This document shows, piece after piece, positions 46,330-55,088 of a DNA stretch of 64,000 nucleotides. Numbering within the stretch: the stretch's first letter is position 1; every line of letters starts with the position of its first letter. Source of the DNA: Candidatus Falkowiibacteriota bacterium (GTDB taxonomy: Bacteria > Patescibacteriota > Patescibacteriia > JACRDY01); assembly GCA_016218485.1 (NCBI GenBank), contig JACRDY010000059.1, forward strand, positions 16,641-80,640, written 5' to 3'. The notes beneath the pieces are model-generated. The model was not told the origin of the DNA and ran no database searches. It saw only the letters and a list, made by a program, of their open reading frames with translations. The position numbers and the translations under genes are program-made.

Positions 46330-47979
46330 ATGCTCAACTGCAAGAATTGTAATCAACCTTTCACCATCTACCCCGAAGACCAGGAAATGTACGATAAGTT
46401 TGCCGTACCCGCGCCGCGGCGTTGTCCGCGTTGCCGGCTGATTCAGCGGCTGATGTTCCGGAACGCTCGGGCCCTGTATTACCGGAAGTGCGACCGCAGC
46501 GGCGAGACCATTTTGTCCAGCTATAATCCGAGTCAGCCGTTCCCGGTGTACAAGCCGGATATTTGGTGGAGTGACCAATGGGAAGCCATGGATTACGCCC
46601 GGGATTATGATTTTGGCAAACCATTTTTTGCCCAATTCAAAGAGCTGAATGACGTGGTACCGCACTTCAGCCTCTTCGTCAGTAATGGCACGGTGGTGAA
46701 TTGCGACTTTACCAACTGTATTGGTTTTTCCAAGAATTGTTATTTGACGTTTGAGACTGACTACGCGGAGGACAGCTATTACTCCAACCTCTTGAAACGG
46801 AGCAAGGACATGGTGGACTGTTCTATTTGCTATGATGATGAATTTTGCTACCAGTGCGTTGATTGCCAGGCGTCGTACGGCTTGCGCTATTGTCAAAATT
46901 GCACCGGTTGCCGGGACAGCTATTTCCTGTTTGATTGTAAATCGTGTAATGACTGCATCGGCTGTATCAACCAGCGCTATCAGAAATTCATGATTTTTAA
47001 CGAGCAGTACAGTGAAGCAGAATATAACCAGAAAAAAGCCGCGCTGCGGCTGGATACCCGCTCGGGCGTCGCGGCGCTCGCTTCGCAGTGCCAGCAGTTT
47101 TTCGGGAAGCACCCGCACAAAAATTTGCAGTTTGAAAAGAACGTCAATAGTGTCGGTAACTATTTGTATAACTCCAAAAACGCATTCCAGTGCTTCGACT
47201 GCAGCGACCTGGAAGACTGCCGCTACTGCGCTAAGCTGTCAATCGGCGTCAAGTCGTGCATGGATTACAACTCGTGGGGCGACCGGGCGGAGCTCGTCTA
47301 CAGCTGTTCGGATGTCGGCGGCGGCGTGTATAACCTGAAATTTTGCTGGGCGATTGATACCAAGACCTCAGACTGTGAATACTGCACGCAGTGTATTGCC
47401 TGCAAGGACTGCTTTGGCTGCAGCGGACTGCAAAAGAAGCAGTACTGCATTTTGAATAAACAGTATTCGGAAAAAGAGTATTTCGCGTTGAAAGAAAAAA
47501 TTATTGCCAAAATGACAGCCGATGGAGAGTATGGTGAATTTTTTCCGGCAGAGCTGTGTCCGTTTGCCTATAATGAAACCATCGTGATGGATTATTTCCC
47601 CCTAACCAAAGATGAAGCGTTGAAAGCCGGCTATCGCTGGTATGACCGGGAAAAGTCCAAGCAGCCTGCTGAAACTGAGGCGCCGGATGCGATTGGCGAG
47701 GTGGCGGACGCCATCATTGGTAAGGTATTAGCCTGCCGTGATTGCCAGTCAAATTATAAGATTATTAAACAAGAATTAGATTTTTGCCGTCGGGCGAGCG
47801 CGCCGATTCCTAGCCAGTGTCCGGACTGCCGACATTTTGGCCGAATGAACAAGCGGATGCCGCTGAGTTTGATCACGGTCAAATGCGATAAATGCGGCAA
47901 TGACATGACGACCGGATATACTGCCGGGGCGGTGCAGAAGGTGTATTGCGAGGAATGTTATCAGAAGGAAATTTACTAG
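46330..47979 (+). CDS. Cys-rich multi-zinc-ribbon protein, array member 1
   Basis: 549 residues from ATG 46330 (MLNCKNCNQPFTIYPED). The open frame upstream is only the palindrome. Order of parts: N-terminal zinc ribbon (CKNC...CPRC), a second CxxC near residue 55 degenerated to CDRSGE, an aromatic block WWSDQWEAMDYARDYDFGKP, a Cys/Tyr-rich core with many CxxC pairs including CIGCINQRYQKFMIFNEQYS and CFGCSGLQKKQYCILNKQYS, then YGEFFPAELCPFAYNET and YFPLTKDEAL, then C-terminal ribbons (CRDCQSNYK; CPDCR; CDKCG), ending VYCEECYQKEIY. The family is common in Parcubacteria ('zinc-ribbon', formerly 'caib/baif' entries, from memory) with no known function. Five paralogs follow on the same strand. Confidence 0.85.
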   Translation: MLNCKNCNQPFTIYPEDQEMYDKFAVPAPRRCPRCRLIQRLMFRNARALYYRKCDRSGETILSSYNPSQPFPVYKPDIWWSDQWEAMDYARDYDFGKPFFAQFKELNDVVPHFSLFVSNGTVVNCDFTNCIGFSKNCYLTFETDYAEDSYYSNLLKRSKDMVDCSICYDDEFCYQCVDCQASYGLRYCQNCTGCRDSYFLFDCKSCNDCIGCINQRYQKFMIFNEQYSEAEYNQKKAALRLDTRSGVAALASQCQQFFGKHPHKNLQFEKNVNSVGNYLYNSKNAFQCFDCSDLEDCRYCAKLSIGVKSCMDYNSWGDRAELVYSCSDVGGGVYNLKFCWAIDTKTSDCEYCTQCIACKDCFGCSGLQKKQYCILNKQYSEKEYFALKEKIIAKMTADGEYGEFFPAELCPFAYNETIVMDYFPLTKDEALKAGYRWYDREKSKQPAETEAPDAIGEVADAIIGKVLACRDCQSNYKIIKQELDFCRRASAPIPSQCPDCRHFGRMNKRMPLSLITVKCDKCGNDMTTGYTAGAVQKVYCEECYQKEIY

Positions 47980-48042
47980 CGCACAGCACAGAGCTTATAG
48001 CACAAAGCTATGCGCTCTGAGCTCTGTGCTTTGAGCTACTTT
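47980..48042. repeat. Array spacer 1: palindrome 'agcacaaagc...gctctgtgctttgagc'
   Basis: A 63-bp spacer that is almost entirely a hairpin: GCACAGCACAGAGC words face GCTCTGAGCTCTGTGCTTTG. It is nearly the same as the spacers at 49729-49791 and 53306-53365. No Shine-Dalgarno is present before the next ATG. Confidence 0.85.
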
Positions 48043-49728
48043 ATGCCAACCTGTAAACAATGCAATCAACCTTTCATCCTTGGCCAGATCGGCACAGATA
48101 TTTTGCGGCGGCTGGATGTACCTGAACCGTCAGTGTGTGATGTTTGCGCCGTGCGCCAGCTGATGGCCTTTCGGAACGAGCGGACTTTTTATTCCAGCCA
48201 GTGTCAGAAGTGTTCGAAAACCATTCTATCGATGTATCCGCCAGACACCGCGCTGAGCGTCTACTGTCGCGACTGCTGGTGGGGAGATACTTGGGACGGC
48301 ACGCAGTTTGGCCGAGTGTATCGTGGGCCGGAAACATTTTTCCAAGAGCTAGCTGAACTGCAGAAAGTCGTGCCTCGGGAAGGATTGGTTAACCTGAACA
48401 GTCCGGATTGCGATTACTGCAACCACGTCCGTGATTGCAAGTCCTGCTATATGTGTTCGCTCTTGTCTGATCAGTGTGAAGAATGTTACTACTGCTACTG
48501 GATTGTCACGGTGAAGGATTCAGCGGCCTGTTACTATGGGCGCAATAACCAGCGCTGTTACTTCTGTGTCGCCACGATCCAGAGCTATGGCTGCTCGTAT
48601 GTATTGGAATGTGAAAATTGTTTAGACTGCCACTATAGCTTTGATCTGCGAGGCTGTAAGAATTGCATGTTCAGCAGCAACTTACGCAATCAGCAGTATG
48701 TTTTTGAGAATCAACAGTTGACCAAGACTGAATACGAAACGCGGGCCGCGGCAGTCAATCGGGGGAGCTGGCAGCAGTCACGAGACTCTGTGCAACGCTG
48801 GCATCAGCTGATTGACCAGGCGGTGAAGGCGTACTCATACCAGAGTAAATGTGAAAATTCTACCGGGGATAATATCCAGAGCAGCGTGAACACCCAGCTC
48901 GCCTATAATAGTTTTGAAGATGAAAACGCCTATAACGCCGCGAGCGTGATTTGTGCTAAGAATATTTTTAACGGTTTTGCCGTGGGCAGCCAGCCGACCG
49001 AATGGGCGAGTAATATCGCCGTCGTGAAGGGCGGCACGCAGATCGTCAGCTGTTTCAACACCGCGTACTCCAGCGATATTTATTTTTGTGAGAATCTAAT
49101 TTCCTGCATGGACTGCATCGGCTGTATTGGCCTGCACAAAAAGAAGTACTGCATTCTGAATACACAGTATGAGGAAGAGGAGTATAAAAAAATCAAAGCC
49201 GAGCTACTCGGGTATTTGCGTCAGAGCGGCGCGCTGTCGGAATTTTTCCCAAAGTCATTTTCGCCATTTGCCTACAATGAAACCGCGGCGCAGGATTTTT
49301 ATCCTTTGACGAAAGAACAAGCCGTTCAGCTGGACTATACTTGGAAGGATGAATTACCCGGGACTTTTGGCCATGAGACGCTGCCAGCCGATGGCGTGCC
49401 CGATCGGATTGCCGAGGTGAATGATGACATCTTACGGCAGACTCTAGCCTGTATTCACTGCGGCCGGAATTTCAAATTAATTAAACAAGAGCTGACACTT
49501 TATCGGTCGCTCGGCGTGCCGATCCCGCGCGAATGTTTTAATTGTACGTTGCGTCAGCGGCTGGACTTGATGGGGGAGCGTGATTTACGGGAGCGGCAGT
49601 GTGATTGTACGCGAGCAGAACATCAGCAGCATCAGGGTAAAACATGCCAAAATAAGTTTTTGACGAAATATACCGCGAAAGATAAGAAGGTGTACTGCGA
49701 GGAGTGTTATCAGAAGGAAATTTACTAA
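48043..49728 (+). CDS. Cys-rich multi-zinc-ribbon protein, array member 2
   Basis: 561 residues from ATG 48043 (MPTCKQCNQPFILGQIGTD). It has the same plan as member 1. The first ribbon is CKQC...CDVC, the second CQKC...YCRDCWW. The aromatic block is WWGDTWDGTQFGRVY. The core carries CYYCYWIVTVKDSAACYYG and CMDCIGCIGLHKKKYCILNT. SPFAYNETAAQDFYPLTKEQ and C-terminal ribbons (CIHCGRNFKLIKQEL; CFNC) follow, then VYCEECYQKEIY. An insert CDCTRAEHQQHQGKTCQNKF before the last ribbon replaces the short form, as in member 4. The middle third diverges strongly from the other copies. Confidence 0.85.
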   Translation: MPTCKQCNQPFILGQIGTDILRRLDVPEPSVCDVCAVRQLMAFRNERTFYSSQCQKCSKTILSMYPPDTALSVYCRDCWWGDTWDGTQFGRVYRGPETFFQELAELQKVVPREGLVNLNSPDCDYCNHVRDCKSCYMCSLLSDQCEECYYCYWIVTVKDSAACYYGRNNQRCYFCVATIQSYGCSYVLECENCLDCHYSFDLRGCKNCMFSSNLRNQQYVFENQQLTKTEYETRAAAVNRGSWQQSRDSVQRWHQLIDQAVKAYSYQSKCENSTGDNIQSSVNTQLAYNSFEDENAYNAASVICAKNIFNGFAVGSQPTEWASNIAVVKGGTQIVSCFNTAYSSDIYFCENLISCMDCIGCIGLHKKKYCILNTQYEEEEYKKIKAELLGYLRQSGALSEFFPKSFSPFAYNETAAQDFYPLTKEQAVQLDYTWKDELPGTFGHETLPADGVPDRIAEVNDDILRQTLACIHCGRNFKLIKQELTLYRSLGVPIPRECFNCTLRQRLDLMGERDLRERQCDCTRAEHQQHQGKTCQNKFLTKYTAKDKKVYCEECYQKEIY

Positions 49729-49791
49729 CACACAGCACAAAGCGCAGAGCACAAAGCTATGCGCTCTGAGCTCTGTGCTTTGAGCTACTGT
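49729..49791. repeat. Array spacer 2, same type as spacer 1
   Basis: ACACAGCACAAAGCGCAGAG and GCTCTGAGCTCTGTGCTTTG arms, 63 bp, matching 47980-48042 almost base for base over the right arm. Confidence 0.85.
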
Positions 49792-51453
49792 ATGCCAACC
49801 TGTAAAAACTGCACCACCGACTTCACCATCACCGACGCAGACAAAACGTTCTACGCCAAGATTGACGTACCCGAGCCGACGCGCTGCCCGCAGTGCCGGA
49901 AACAGCGGCGTTTGAGCTTCCGCAATGAGTCAAATTTTTATTTAACCAAATGTCAGCGGTGTCATAAAGAAACGGTTTCGGTGTATTCACCGAATAAACC
50001 TTTGGTGGTGTATTGTAAAGACTGCTGGTGGGGTGAGGACTGGAATCCGTTGGATTACGGCCAAGAGTTTGATTGGCAGAAAAGTTTTACCGAGCAGTTT
50101 AGAGATCTGATGGCGGTGGTGCCGCGGCCGGCGCTCTTGCATTCCGAGAGCGTGAACTGCGATTATAGCATGTTTTCGGCCAATAATAAGGACTGCTACA
50201 TGCTGGTACAGTCCAGTAACTGCGAAGAATGCCACTACTGCTACTGGGTGCAGAAATGCCGTAATTGTTTGGATTCGGCGTTTTGTTTGGACTGCGAGCT
50301 GTGCTATCAAGTTGTCGGCGGGGAAAAGTGTTATAACTGTTTTTATTGTAACAATTGTTCCGGTTGCTTGGACAGTCGGTTTCTGCTTAATTGTCGTGGC
50401 TGCAAAAATTGCTTTGGCTGCGTTAATCTCAATAACGCGCAATATTGCATTTTTAATGAACAGAAAACGAAAACCGAGTATGAAACATTTATTCAATCAG
50501 TAGATTTTATTTCATACCGACACTACCGAGAGTACCAGGAAAAGTTTTATCAGTTTTCTTTACAGCACCCGCGTCGTTTCGCTGAAATTTATCAGGCGGA
50601 TAATTCTACGGGTAATTATCTCAAACGGGTTAAAAACGTCACCATGATTTTTGACGGTTATGATATTGAAGACTGTAGCTACGGTCAGCACGTCTTGCGT
50701 GAGGTGAAAGATGTGATGGATGTCAGTAATGCCGCTCGTAAAGCAGAATTAGTCTATGAAAGTGTTCAGGCGGTATTGAACGTGTATCAGATTCGTTTTA
50801 GTTTATTCCCGCGTCAAGGCGCTTCATTTTTGGATTACTGCGATCATTGCGTCGGGGCTAAGAATTGTTTCGGCTGCATCGCGGTGCGGAATCAAAAGTA
50901 TTGCATTTTGAATAAACAGTATAGTGAAAAAGAATATACCGTTGTGGTGCCGAAAATTATTAATCACCTCAAACAAACAGGGAAGTGGGGAGAATTTTTT
51001 GATCCGAGTCTGTCGGCGTTTGGCTATAACGAAACGAACGCCATGGAATTTTTCCCGTTGACGAAAAAAGCGGCAATGACTCAAGGGTTTAACTGGGAGG
51101 ATAACACCGGCGGTACTTTCGGCCAGGAAACAATCAAGTGGGCAAACATGCCGGATCGTTTCAGCGACTATGCGGGCGACTTGAGCCGAGAAGTGTTGAC
51201 GTGCTCTGACTGCCGGCGGAATTATAAGTTGGTGGCCGTAGAACTGGATTTTTATAAAAAATATAGCTTACCCATTCCGCGGCAGTGCCCGAAGTGTCGC
51301 CACCGCGAGCGCATCACCAGCCGGAATCCGGAACAGCTGTATCACCGTGCCTGTATGAACGCAGGGTGTAAGAATGAATTTGAAACCACGTATTCACCCG
51401 CCCGACCGGAAAAAGTTTATTGTGAAGCGTGTTACCAGAAAGAGATTTATTAG
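49792..51453 (+). CDS. Cys-rich multi-zinc-ribbon protein, array member 3
   Basis: 553 residues; I count about 42 cysteines. It starts MPTCKNCTTDFTITDADKTF; the first 110 bases are nearly identical in DNA to members 5 and 6. First ribbon CKNC...CPQC, second CQRC...YCKDCWW, aromatic block WWGEDWNPLDYGQEFDW. The core has CEECHYCYWVQKCRNC, then two copies of the CFGC-N/R-YCI-N-Q module: CKNCFGCVNLNNAQYCIFNE and KNCFGCIAVRNQKYCILNKQ. These are followed by SAFGYNETNAMEFFPLTKKA and C-terminal ribbons (CSDCRRNYKLVAVEL; CPKCRHRERI). It ends VYCEACYQKEIY. Probably intracellular, since no signal peptide is seen. Zinc binding is inferred from the CxxC pairs. Confidence 0.85.
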   Translation: MPTCKNCTTDFTITDADKTFYAKIDVPEPTRCPQCRKQRRLSFRNESNFYLTKCQRCHKETVSVYSPNKPLVVYCKDCWWGEDWNPLDYGQEFDWQKSFTEQFRDLMAVVPRPALLHSESVNCDYSMFSANNKDCYMLVQSSNCEECHYCYWVQKCRNCLDSAFCLDCELCYQVVGGEKCYNCFYCNNCSGCLDSRFLLNCRGCKNCFGCVNLNNAQYCIFNEQKTKTEYETFIQSVDFISYRHYREYQEKFYQFSLQHPRRFAEIYQADNSTGNYLKRVKNVTMIFDGYDIEDCSYGQHVLREVKDVMDVSNAARKAELVYESVQAVLNVYQIRFSLFPRQGASFLDYCDHCVGAKNCFGCIAVRNQKYCILNKQYSEKEYTVVVPKIINHLKQTGKWGEFFDPSLSAFGYNETNAMEFFPLTKKAAMTQGFNWEDNTGGTFGQETIKWANMPDRFSDYAGDLSREVLTCSDCRRNYKLVAVELDFYKKYSLPIPRQCPKCRHRERITSRNPEQLYHRACMNAGCKNEFETTYSPARPEKVYCEACYQKEIY

Positions 51454-51540
51454 GAACGACACGCCCTCTGGGCGTGTTATGTTTGTTACGCGCTCTGTAA
51501 CCATAACACAGCCAGAGGCTGTGTCGTTCCCTTGGAGGAA
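51454..51540. repeat. Array spacer 3: 'cacgccctctgggcgtg' / 'cacagccagaggctgtg' type
   Basis: GAACGACACGCCCTCTGGGC faces CACAGCCAGAGGCTGTGTCG. The same type is found at 54998-55080 and, more distantly, at 43739-43850. Confidence 0.85.
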
Positions 51541-51546
51541 CAATTT

Positions 51547-51575
51547 TTGACAAAATTTAAAATCCTGGCTATACT
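51547..51575 (+). promoter_or_regulatory. Promoter of array member 4
   Basis: Consensus TTGACA (51547-51552), 17-bp spacer, TATACT (51570-51575). The ATG begins only eight bases later, so transcription should start at or beside the start codon (leaderless mRNA). It is the clearest promoter in the array and suggests member 4 can be expressed separately. Confidence 0.75.
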
Positions 51576-51583
51576 AAAGCATT

Positions 51584-53305
51584 ATGCCATACTGCCGAAA
51601 TTGCTCCCAAGCGTTTGACATTACGTTAAAAGAAAAAGATTTTTACGCTAAGATGGGCACCAAACAGCCGAGCCATTGTTTTGATTGCCGGATGCAGCGC
51701 AAGTACGCGTTCAGAAATGAGCGCAAAATTTATAACCGCCAGTGCAGCTTGTGTCAGCAACAGATTATCAGCTCTTACCCGGCGGACGCGCCTTTTCCGG
51801 TGTATTGTTTTGATTGTTGGTGGTCGGATCGGTGGGACGGTTTGAGCTACGGCCGGGATTTTGATTGGTCCCGTCCATTTTTTTCGCAACTCTCTGAGCT
51901 GTCGCTCAAGGTCCCGCACCAAGCCCTGCCCAATCCGAATAATAACCAGAACAGCCCGTATGTTACGTGGGCCGATTGGAACAAAAATTGTTATTTAGTC
52001 TTTTCTTCTTCAATGTGTGAAGATTGTTTGTACTCTGAAGTTTTGGTTGACGCTCGAGACTGTGTTGACTGCACGAATGTTAAAGAATCGGAGAACTGTT
52101 ATTTTTCTATCGATTTGCAGAAATGCTATAACGTCAAATTTAGCCGCAATGTAAAAGATTGCCTGGATTGTAATTTTTGTTTTGATTGCGCTGACTGCAA
52201 AAATTGTTTTTTGTCTTATAATCTGCGTCACGGAGAATACTATATCCGTAATGTTCAGTACTCGCCGGACGCGTATGTCCAGGCAGTCGAGCGGATTATG
52301 GCCAGCCGCAGCGAGCTCGTGCGGGCGTGGGATGAATTTATTAACATGATGCGCTCTGACGCCATCCACCAGTTCGCTCGTCAGGTGAAGTGTGAAGACG
52401 TGGAGGGTGATGAGCTGTATGCCTGCAAGCGCAGTTTCAATAGTTTTGATTCGCGCGAGATTCAGGATTGCTGCAATATTATTTACGGCGACAAGATTAA
52501 CGACTGCGCTGATAGCTTCGCCATCGTTGACCACGCTGAAAAATGTTTGGAGGTCTTTAGTGTCAATGGCGGCTATCAAAATATGTACGGCTATGGTTAT
52601 TGGGGAAAATCCCAAAATAGCCGGTACAGCAATACCTGCGTTTCGTCCGTTGATTGTTTCGGCTGCATTGGTCTAAAACACCAGAAATATTGTATTCTGA
52701 ACAAGCAGTATTTGGCGGCCGAATATCAAATCATGGTCAAAAAAGTTTTGGAACATATGCGGAAGTCTAATTATCCGACGTACGCTGGCCAGACGAGCGA
52801 GTGGGGTGAATTTTTCCCGGTGCAGCTTTCACCCTTTGCTTATAATGAAACAATGGCTCATGTTTATTATCCGCTTAAAAAAGAAGAAGTTTTAGCGCGC
52901 GGCTGGGGCTGGAGGGACGAAAATGATATACTCACTGGTAAAGAAACTATTCATGGGGAGGCATTGCCGGATGCTGCGGCATCAGTTCCCAAGGGCATGA
53001 CTGACCAGGTGATCGGCTGCGCTGACTGTGGCCGGAATTACAAGCTGATCAAGCAGGAAATAGATTTCTACACCAAACATACTCTGCCGCTGCCCAAGAT
53101 GTGTCCGGAGTGCCGCTTTCAGCAGCGGTTGGCCCTGCGTAATCCGCGTAAGCTGTGGCCGCGGCAGTGCACCTGTCTCCTGGGTCACGCCAGCCATCAG
53201 GGTCAATCAGTCTGTCCGATTCATTTCAAGACCACCTACCGGCCGGCCGAAGGGGGAGAGGCGAAAGTGTATTGTGAGGAATGTTATCAGAAGGAAATTT
53301 ACTAG
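51584..53305 (+). CDS. Cys-rich multi-zinc-ribbon protein, array member 4
   Basis: 573 residues, the longest copy and the most different at its 5' end (MPYCRNCSQAFDITLKEKDF). Ribbons CRNC...CFDC and CSLCQQQ...YCFDCWW are followed by the aromatic block WWSDRWDGLSYGRDFDWSRP. The core includes CEDCLYSEVLVDARDCVDC and CFDCADCKNCFLSYNLRHGE; the second module is CFGCIGLKHQKYCILNKQYL. An extra loop (MRKSNYPTYAGQTSE) precedes WGEFFPVQLSPFAYNET. C-terminal ribbons follow: CADCGRNYKLIKQEIDFY and CPECRFQQRL. Then comes an insert CTCLLGHASHQGQSVCPIHF like that of member 2, and VYCEECYQKEIY. It is the only member with a classical promoter and no hairpin directly before the ATG. Confidence 0.85.
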   Translation: MPYCRNCSQAFDITLKEKDFYAKMGTKQPSHCFDCRMQRKYAFRNERKIYNRQCSLCQQQIISSYPADAPFPVYCFDCWWSDRWDGLSYGRDFDWSRPFFSQLSELSLKVPHQALPNPNNNQNSPYVTWADWNKNCYLVFSSSMCEDCLYSEVLVDARDCVDCTNVKESENCYFSIDLQKCYNVKFSRNVKDCLDCNFCFDCADCKNCFLSYNLRHGEYYIRNVQYSPDAYVQAVERIMASRSELVRAWDEFINMMRSDAIHQFARQVKCEDVEGDELYACKRSFNSFDSREIQDCCNIIYGDKINDCADSFAIVDHAEKCLEVFSVNGGYQNMYGYGYWGKSQNSRYSNTCVSSVDCFGCIGLKHQKYCILNKQYLAAEYQIMVKKVLEHMRKSNYPTYAGQTSEWGEFFPVQLSPFAYNETMAHVYYPLKKEEVLARGWGWRDENDILTGKETIHGEALPDAAASVPKGMTDQVIGCADCGRNYKLIKQEIDFYTKHTLPLPKMCPECRFQQRLALRNPRKLWPRQCTCLLGHASHQGQSVCPIHFKTTYRPAEGGEAKVYCEECYQKEIY

Positions 53306-53365
53306 TGCACAGCACAAAGCGCACAGCACAAAGCTATGCGCTCTGAGCTCTGTGCTTTGAGCTAT
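53306..53365. repeat. Array spacer 4, same type as spacers 1 and 2
   Basis: GCACAGCACAAAGCGCACAG facing GCTCTGAGCTCTGTGCTTTG, 60 bp. Confidence 0.85.
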
Positions 53366-54997
53366 ATGCCTAAATGTAAACAATGCACCACCGATTTCCC
53401 CATCACCGACGCAGACAAAACGTTCTACGCCAAGATTGACGTACCTAAACCGACGCGCTGTCCGCAATGCCGCCGCGTTCGCCGATTGAGCTACCGTAAT
53501 GAAATCACATTGTATCCCGCCATCTGTGGTTTGTGTAAGAAAAGCATGATCAGCATGTACAACCCGGACGGATCGTATGTGGTGTATTGTCAGGATTGCT
53601 GGTGGGGAGACGGCTGGGACCCGACGGCATCCGGTCAGACGTATGATCCGAGCCGATCATTTTTTGAACAATTTAGTGAGTTGATGAAAAAAGTGCCGCG
53701 GATCAGTTTGATTAATAAAGAAGCGGACAATAGCGAGTACTGTAATTTTTCTTGGCGGAACAAAAATTCCTACCTTTTATTTACCGGCGGAGAGAACGAT
53801 GACGTGTTTTATGCTAATCGCTGCTGGAAGTGCCGGAGTAGTATTGATTGCTCCAACCTGTATAATTGTGAATTGTGTTATGAAGCGACTGATTCCGCCA
53901 ATTGTTATAATTGCGCTTGGCTAGAATACTCAACCGGCTGCTCTGACTGTTGGCTGGGGTACAACCTTAGCGGCTGCTCGGACTGTTTCGGCTGCGTTAA
54001 CCTGTCTAATCAGAAATTTCATATTTTTAATACCCCGGTACCTGAAGCCGAGTACCGTCAGCGGATCGCGGAGTTGAAGAAGGACCTGCCGGCGGCGGCG
54101 CAGCTATTTCGGGCACAAAAAATGAAAGGGGTGCGCAAGTACGCCAATATTATAAAATCAGTGAATTGCAGCGGTGATTCAATCGTTGGCAGCAAGAATT
54201 GCCAGTCGTGTTTCCGGGTCAAAGACGCGGAAGACTGCAAGTACGTTTGCGATACGACATTGATCAAAGACAGCTATGACGTTGATAACGATGATCATTC
54301 AGAATTGCTCTATGAGTGCATTGGTAACGAGTCCAACCATAATCAGCAATTCATTGACATCTGCTGGTTTGATCGGGATATTCAGTACTGTAGCCTCTGC
54401 ATGAGCTCAAAGAATCTGTTTGGCTGTGTGGGAATGAAAAACGCGGAGTACTGTATTTTGAATAAAAAATATTCAGCGGAAGAATATGAGACGCTACGCC
54501 AGCAGATTATTGTCAAAATGAAACAAGATGGGGAATATGGTGAGTTTTTTCCCAGTAAATTTTCGCCCTTTGGTTATAATGAGACGAACGCCTCCCTGTA
54601 TTACGAGCTCAAAAAAGAGCAGGCTGTTGCCGCCGGCTTTACCTGGCAGGACAATTTGCCGTCAACGACTGGTAAAGAAACGCTCAAGGAATTACCGGCG
54701 GACATTAGCCAGGTAAACGAGGGGATTACCAAAGAGATTTTGGCCTGCCAGTCGTGCGGTAAGAATTATAAATTTATTCCCCAGGAAGTGAAACTGTATA
54801 AAATGCTCGGCGTACCGCTCCCGCCACAGTGTTTCCGCTGTCGTCATGTTGGCCGGATCCACCGACGGAATGGCCAGACACTCTATAGCCGCACCTGCAT
54901 GAAAGACGGCTGCAAGAATTCATTTGAGACGCCATACGCGCCGGATCGGAAAGAAGTGGTTTACTGTGAGGAGTGCTATCAGAAGGAAATTTACTAA
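53366..54997 (+). CDS. Cys-rich multi-zinc-ribbon protein, array member 5
   Basis: 543 residues (MPKCKQCTTDFPITDADKTF). The 5' end matches members 3 and 6 at DNA level up to about codon 35. Ribbons CKQC...CPQC and CGLCKKS...YCQDCWW, aromatic block WWGDGWDPTASGQTYD. The core has fewer CxxC pairs early (GGENDDVFYANRCWKC) but keeps CSDCFGCVNLSNQKFHIFNT, in which the module's YCI has become FHI. The second module is KNLFGCVGMKNAEYCILNKK. SPFGYNETNASLYYELKKEQ and C-terminal ribbons (CQSCGKNYKFIPQEVKLY; CFRCRHVGRI) follow, ending VYCEECYQKEIY. The partial loss of Cys suggests that not every zinc site is required in every copy. Confidence 0.85.
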   Translation: MPKCKQCTTDFPITDADKTFYAKIDVPKPTRCPQCRRVRRLSYRNEITLYPAICGLCKKSMISMYNPDGSYVVYCQDCWWGDGWDPTASGQTYDPSRSFFEQFSELMKKVPRISLINKEADNSEYCNFSWRNKNSYLLFTGGENDDVFYANRCWKCRSSIDCSNLYNCELCYEATDSANCYNCAWLEYSTGCSDCWLGYNLSGCSDCFGCVNLSNQKFHIFNTPVPEAEYRQRIAELKKDLPAAAQLFRAQKMKGVRKYANIIKSVNCSGDSIVGSKNCQSCFRVKDAEDCKYVCDTTLIKDSYDVDNDDHSELLYECIGNESNHNQQFIDICWFDRDIQYCSLCMSSKNLFGCVGMKNAEYCILNKKYSAEEYETLRQQIIVKMKQDGEYGEFFPSKFSPFGYNETNASLYYELKKEQAVAAGFTWQDNLPSTTGKETLKELPADISQVNEGITKEILACQSCGKNYKFIPQEVKLYKMLGVPLPPQCFRCRHVGRIHRRNGQTLYSRTCMKDGCKNSFETPYAPDRKEVVYCEECYQKEIY

Positions 54998-55080
54998 CAA
55001 GGGAACGACACGCCCTCTGGGCGTGTTATGTCGGTTACACGCTCTGTAACGATAACACAGCCAGAGGCTGTGTCGCTCCG
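54998..55080. repeat. Array spacer 5, same type as spacer 3
   Basis: GGAACGACACGCCCTCTGGG facing CACAGCCAGAGGCTGTGTCG. Confidence 0.85.
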
Positions 55081-55088
55081 AACAGCAT

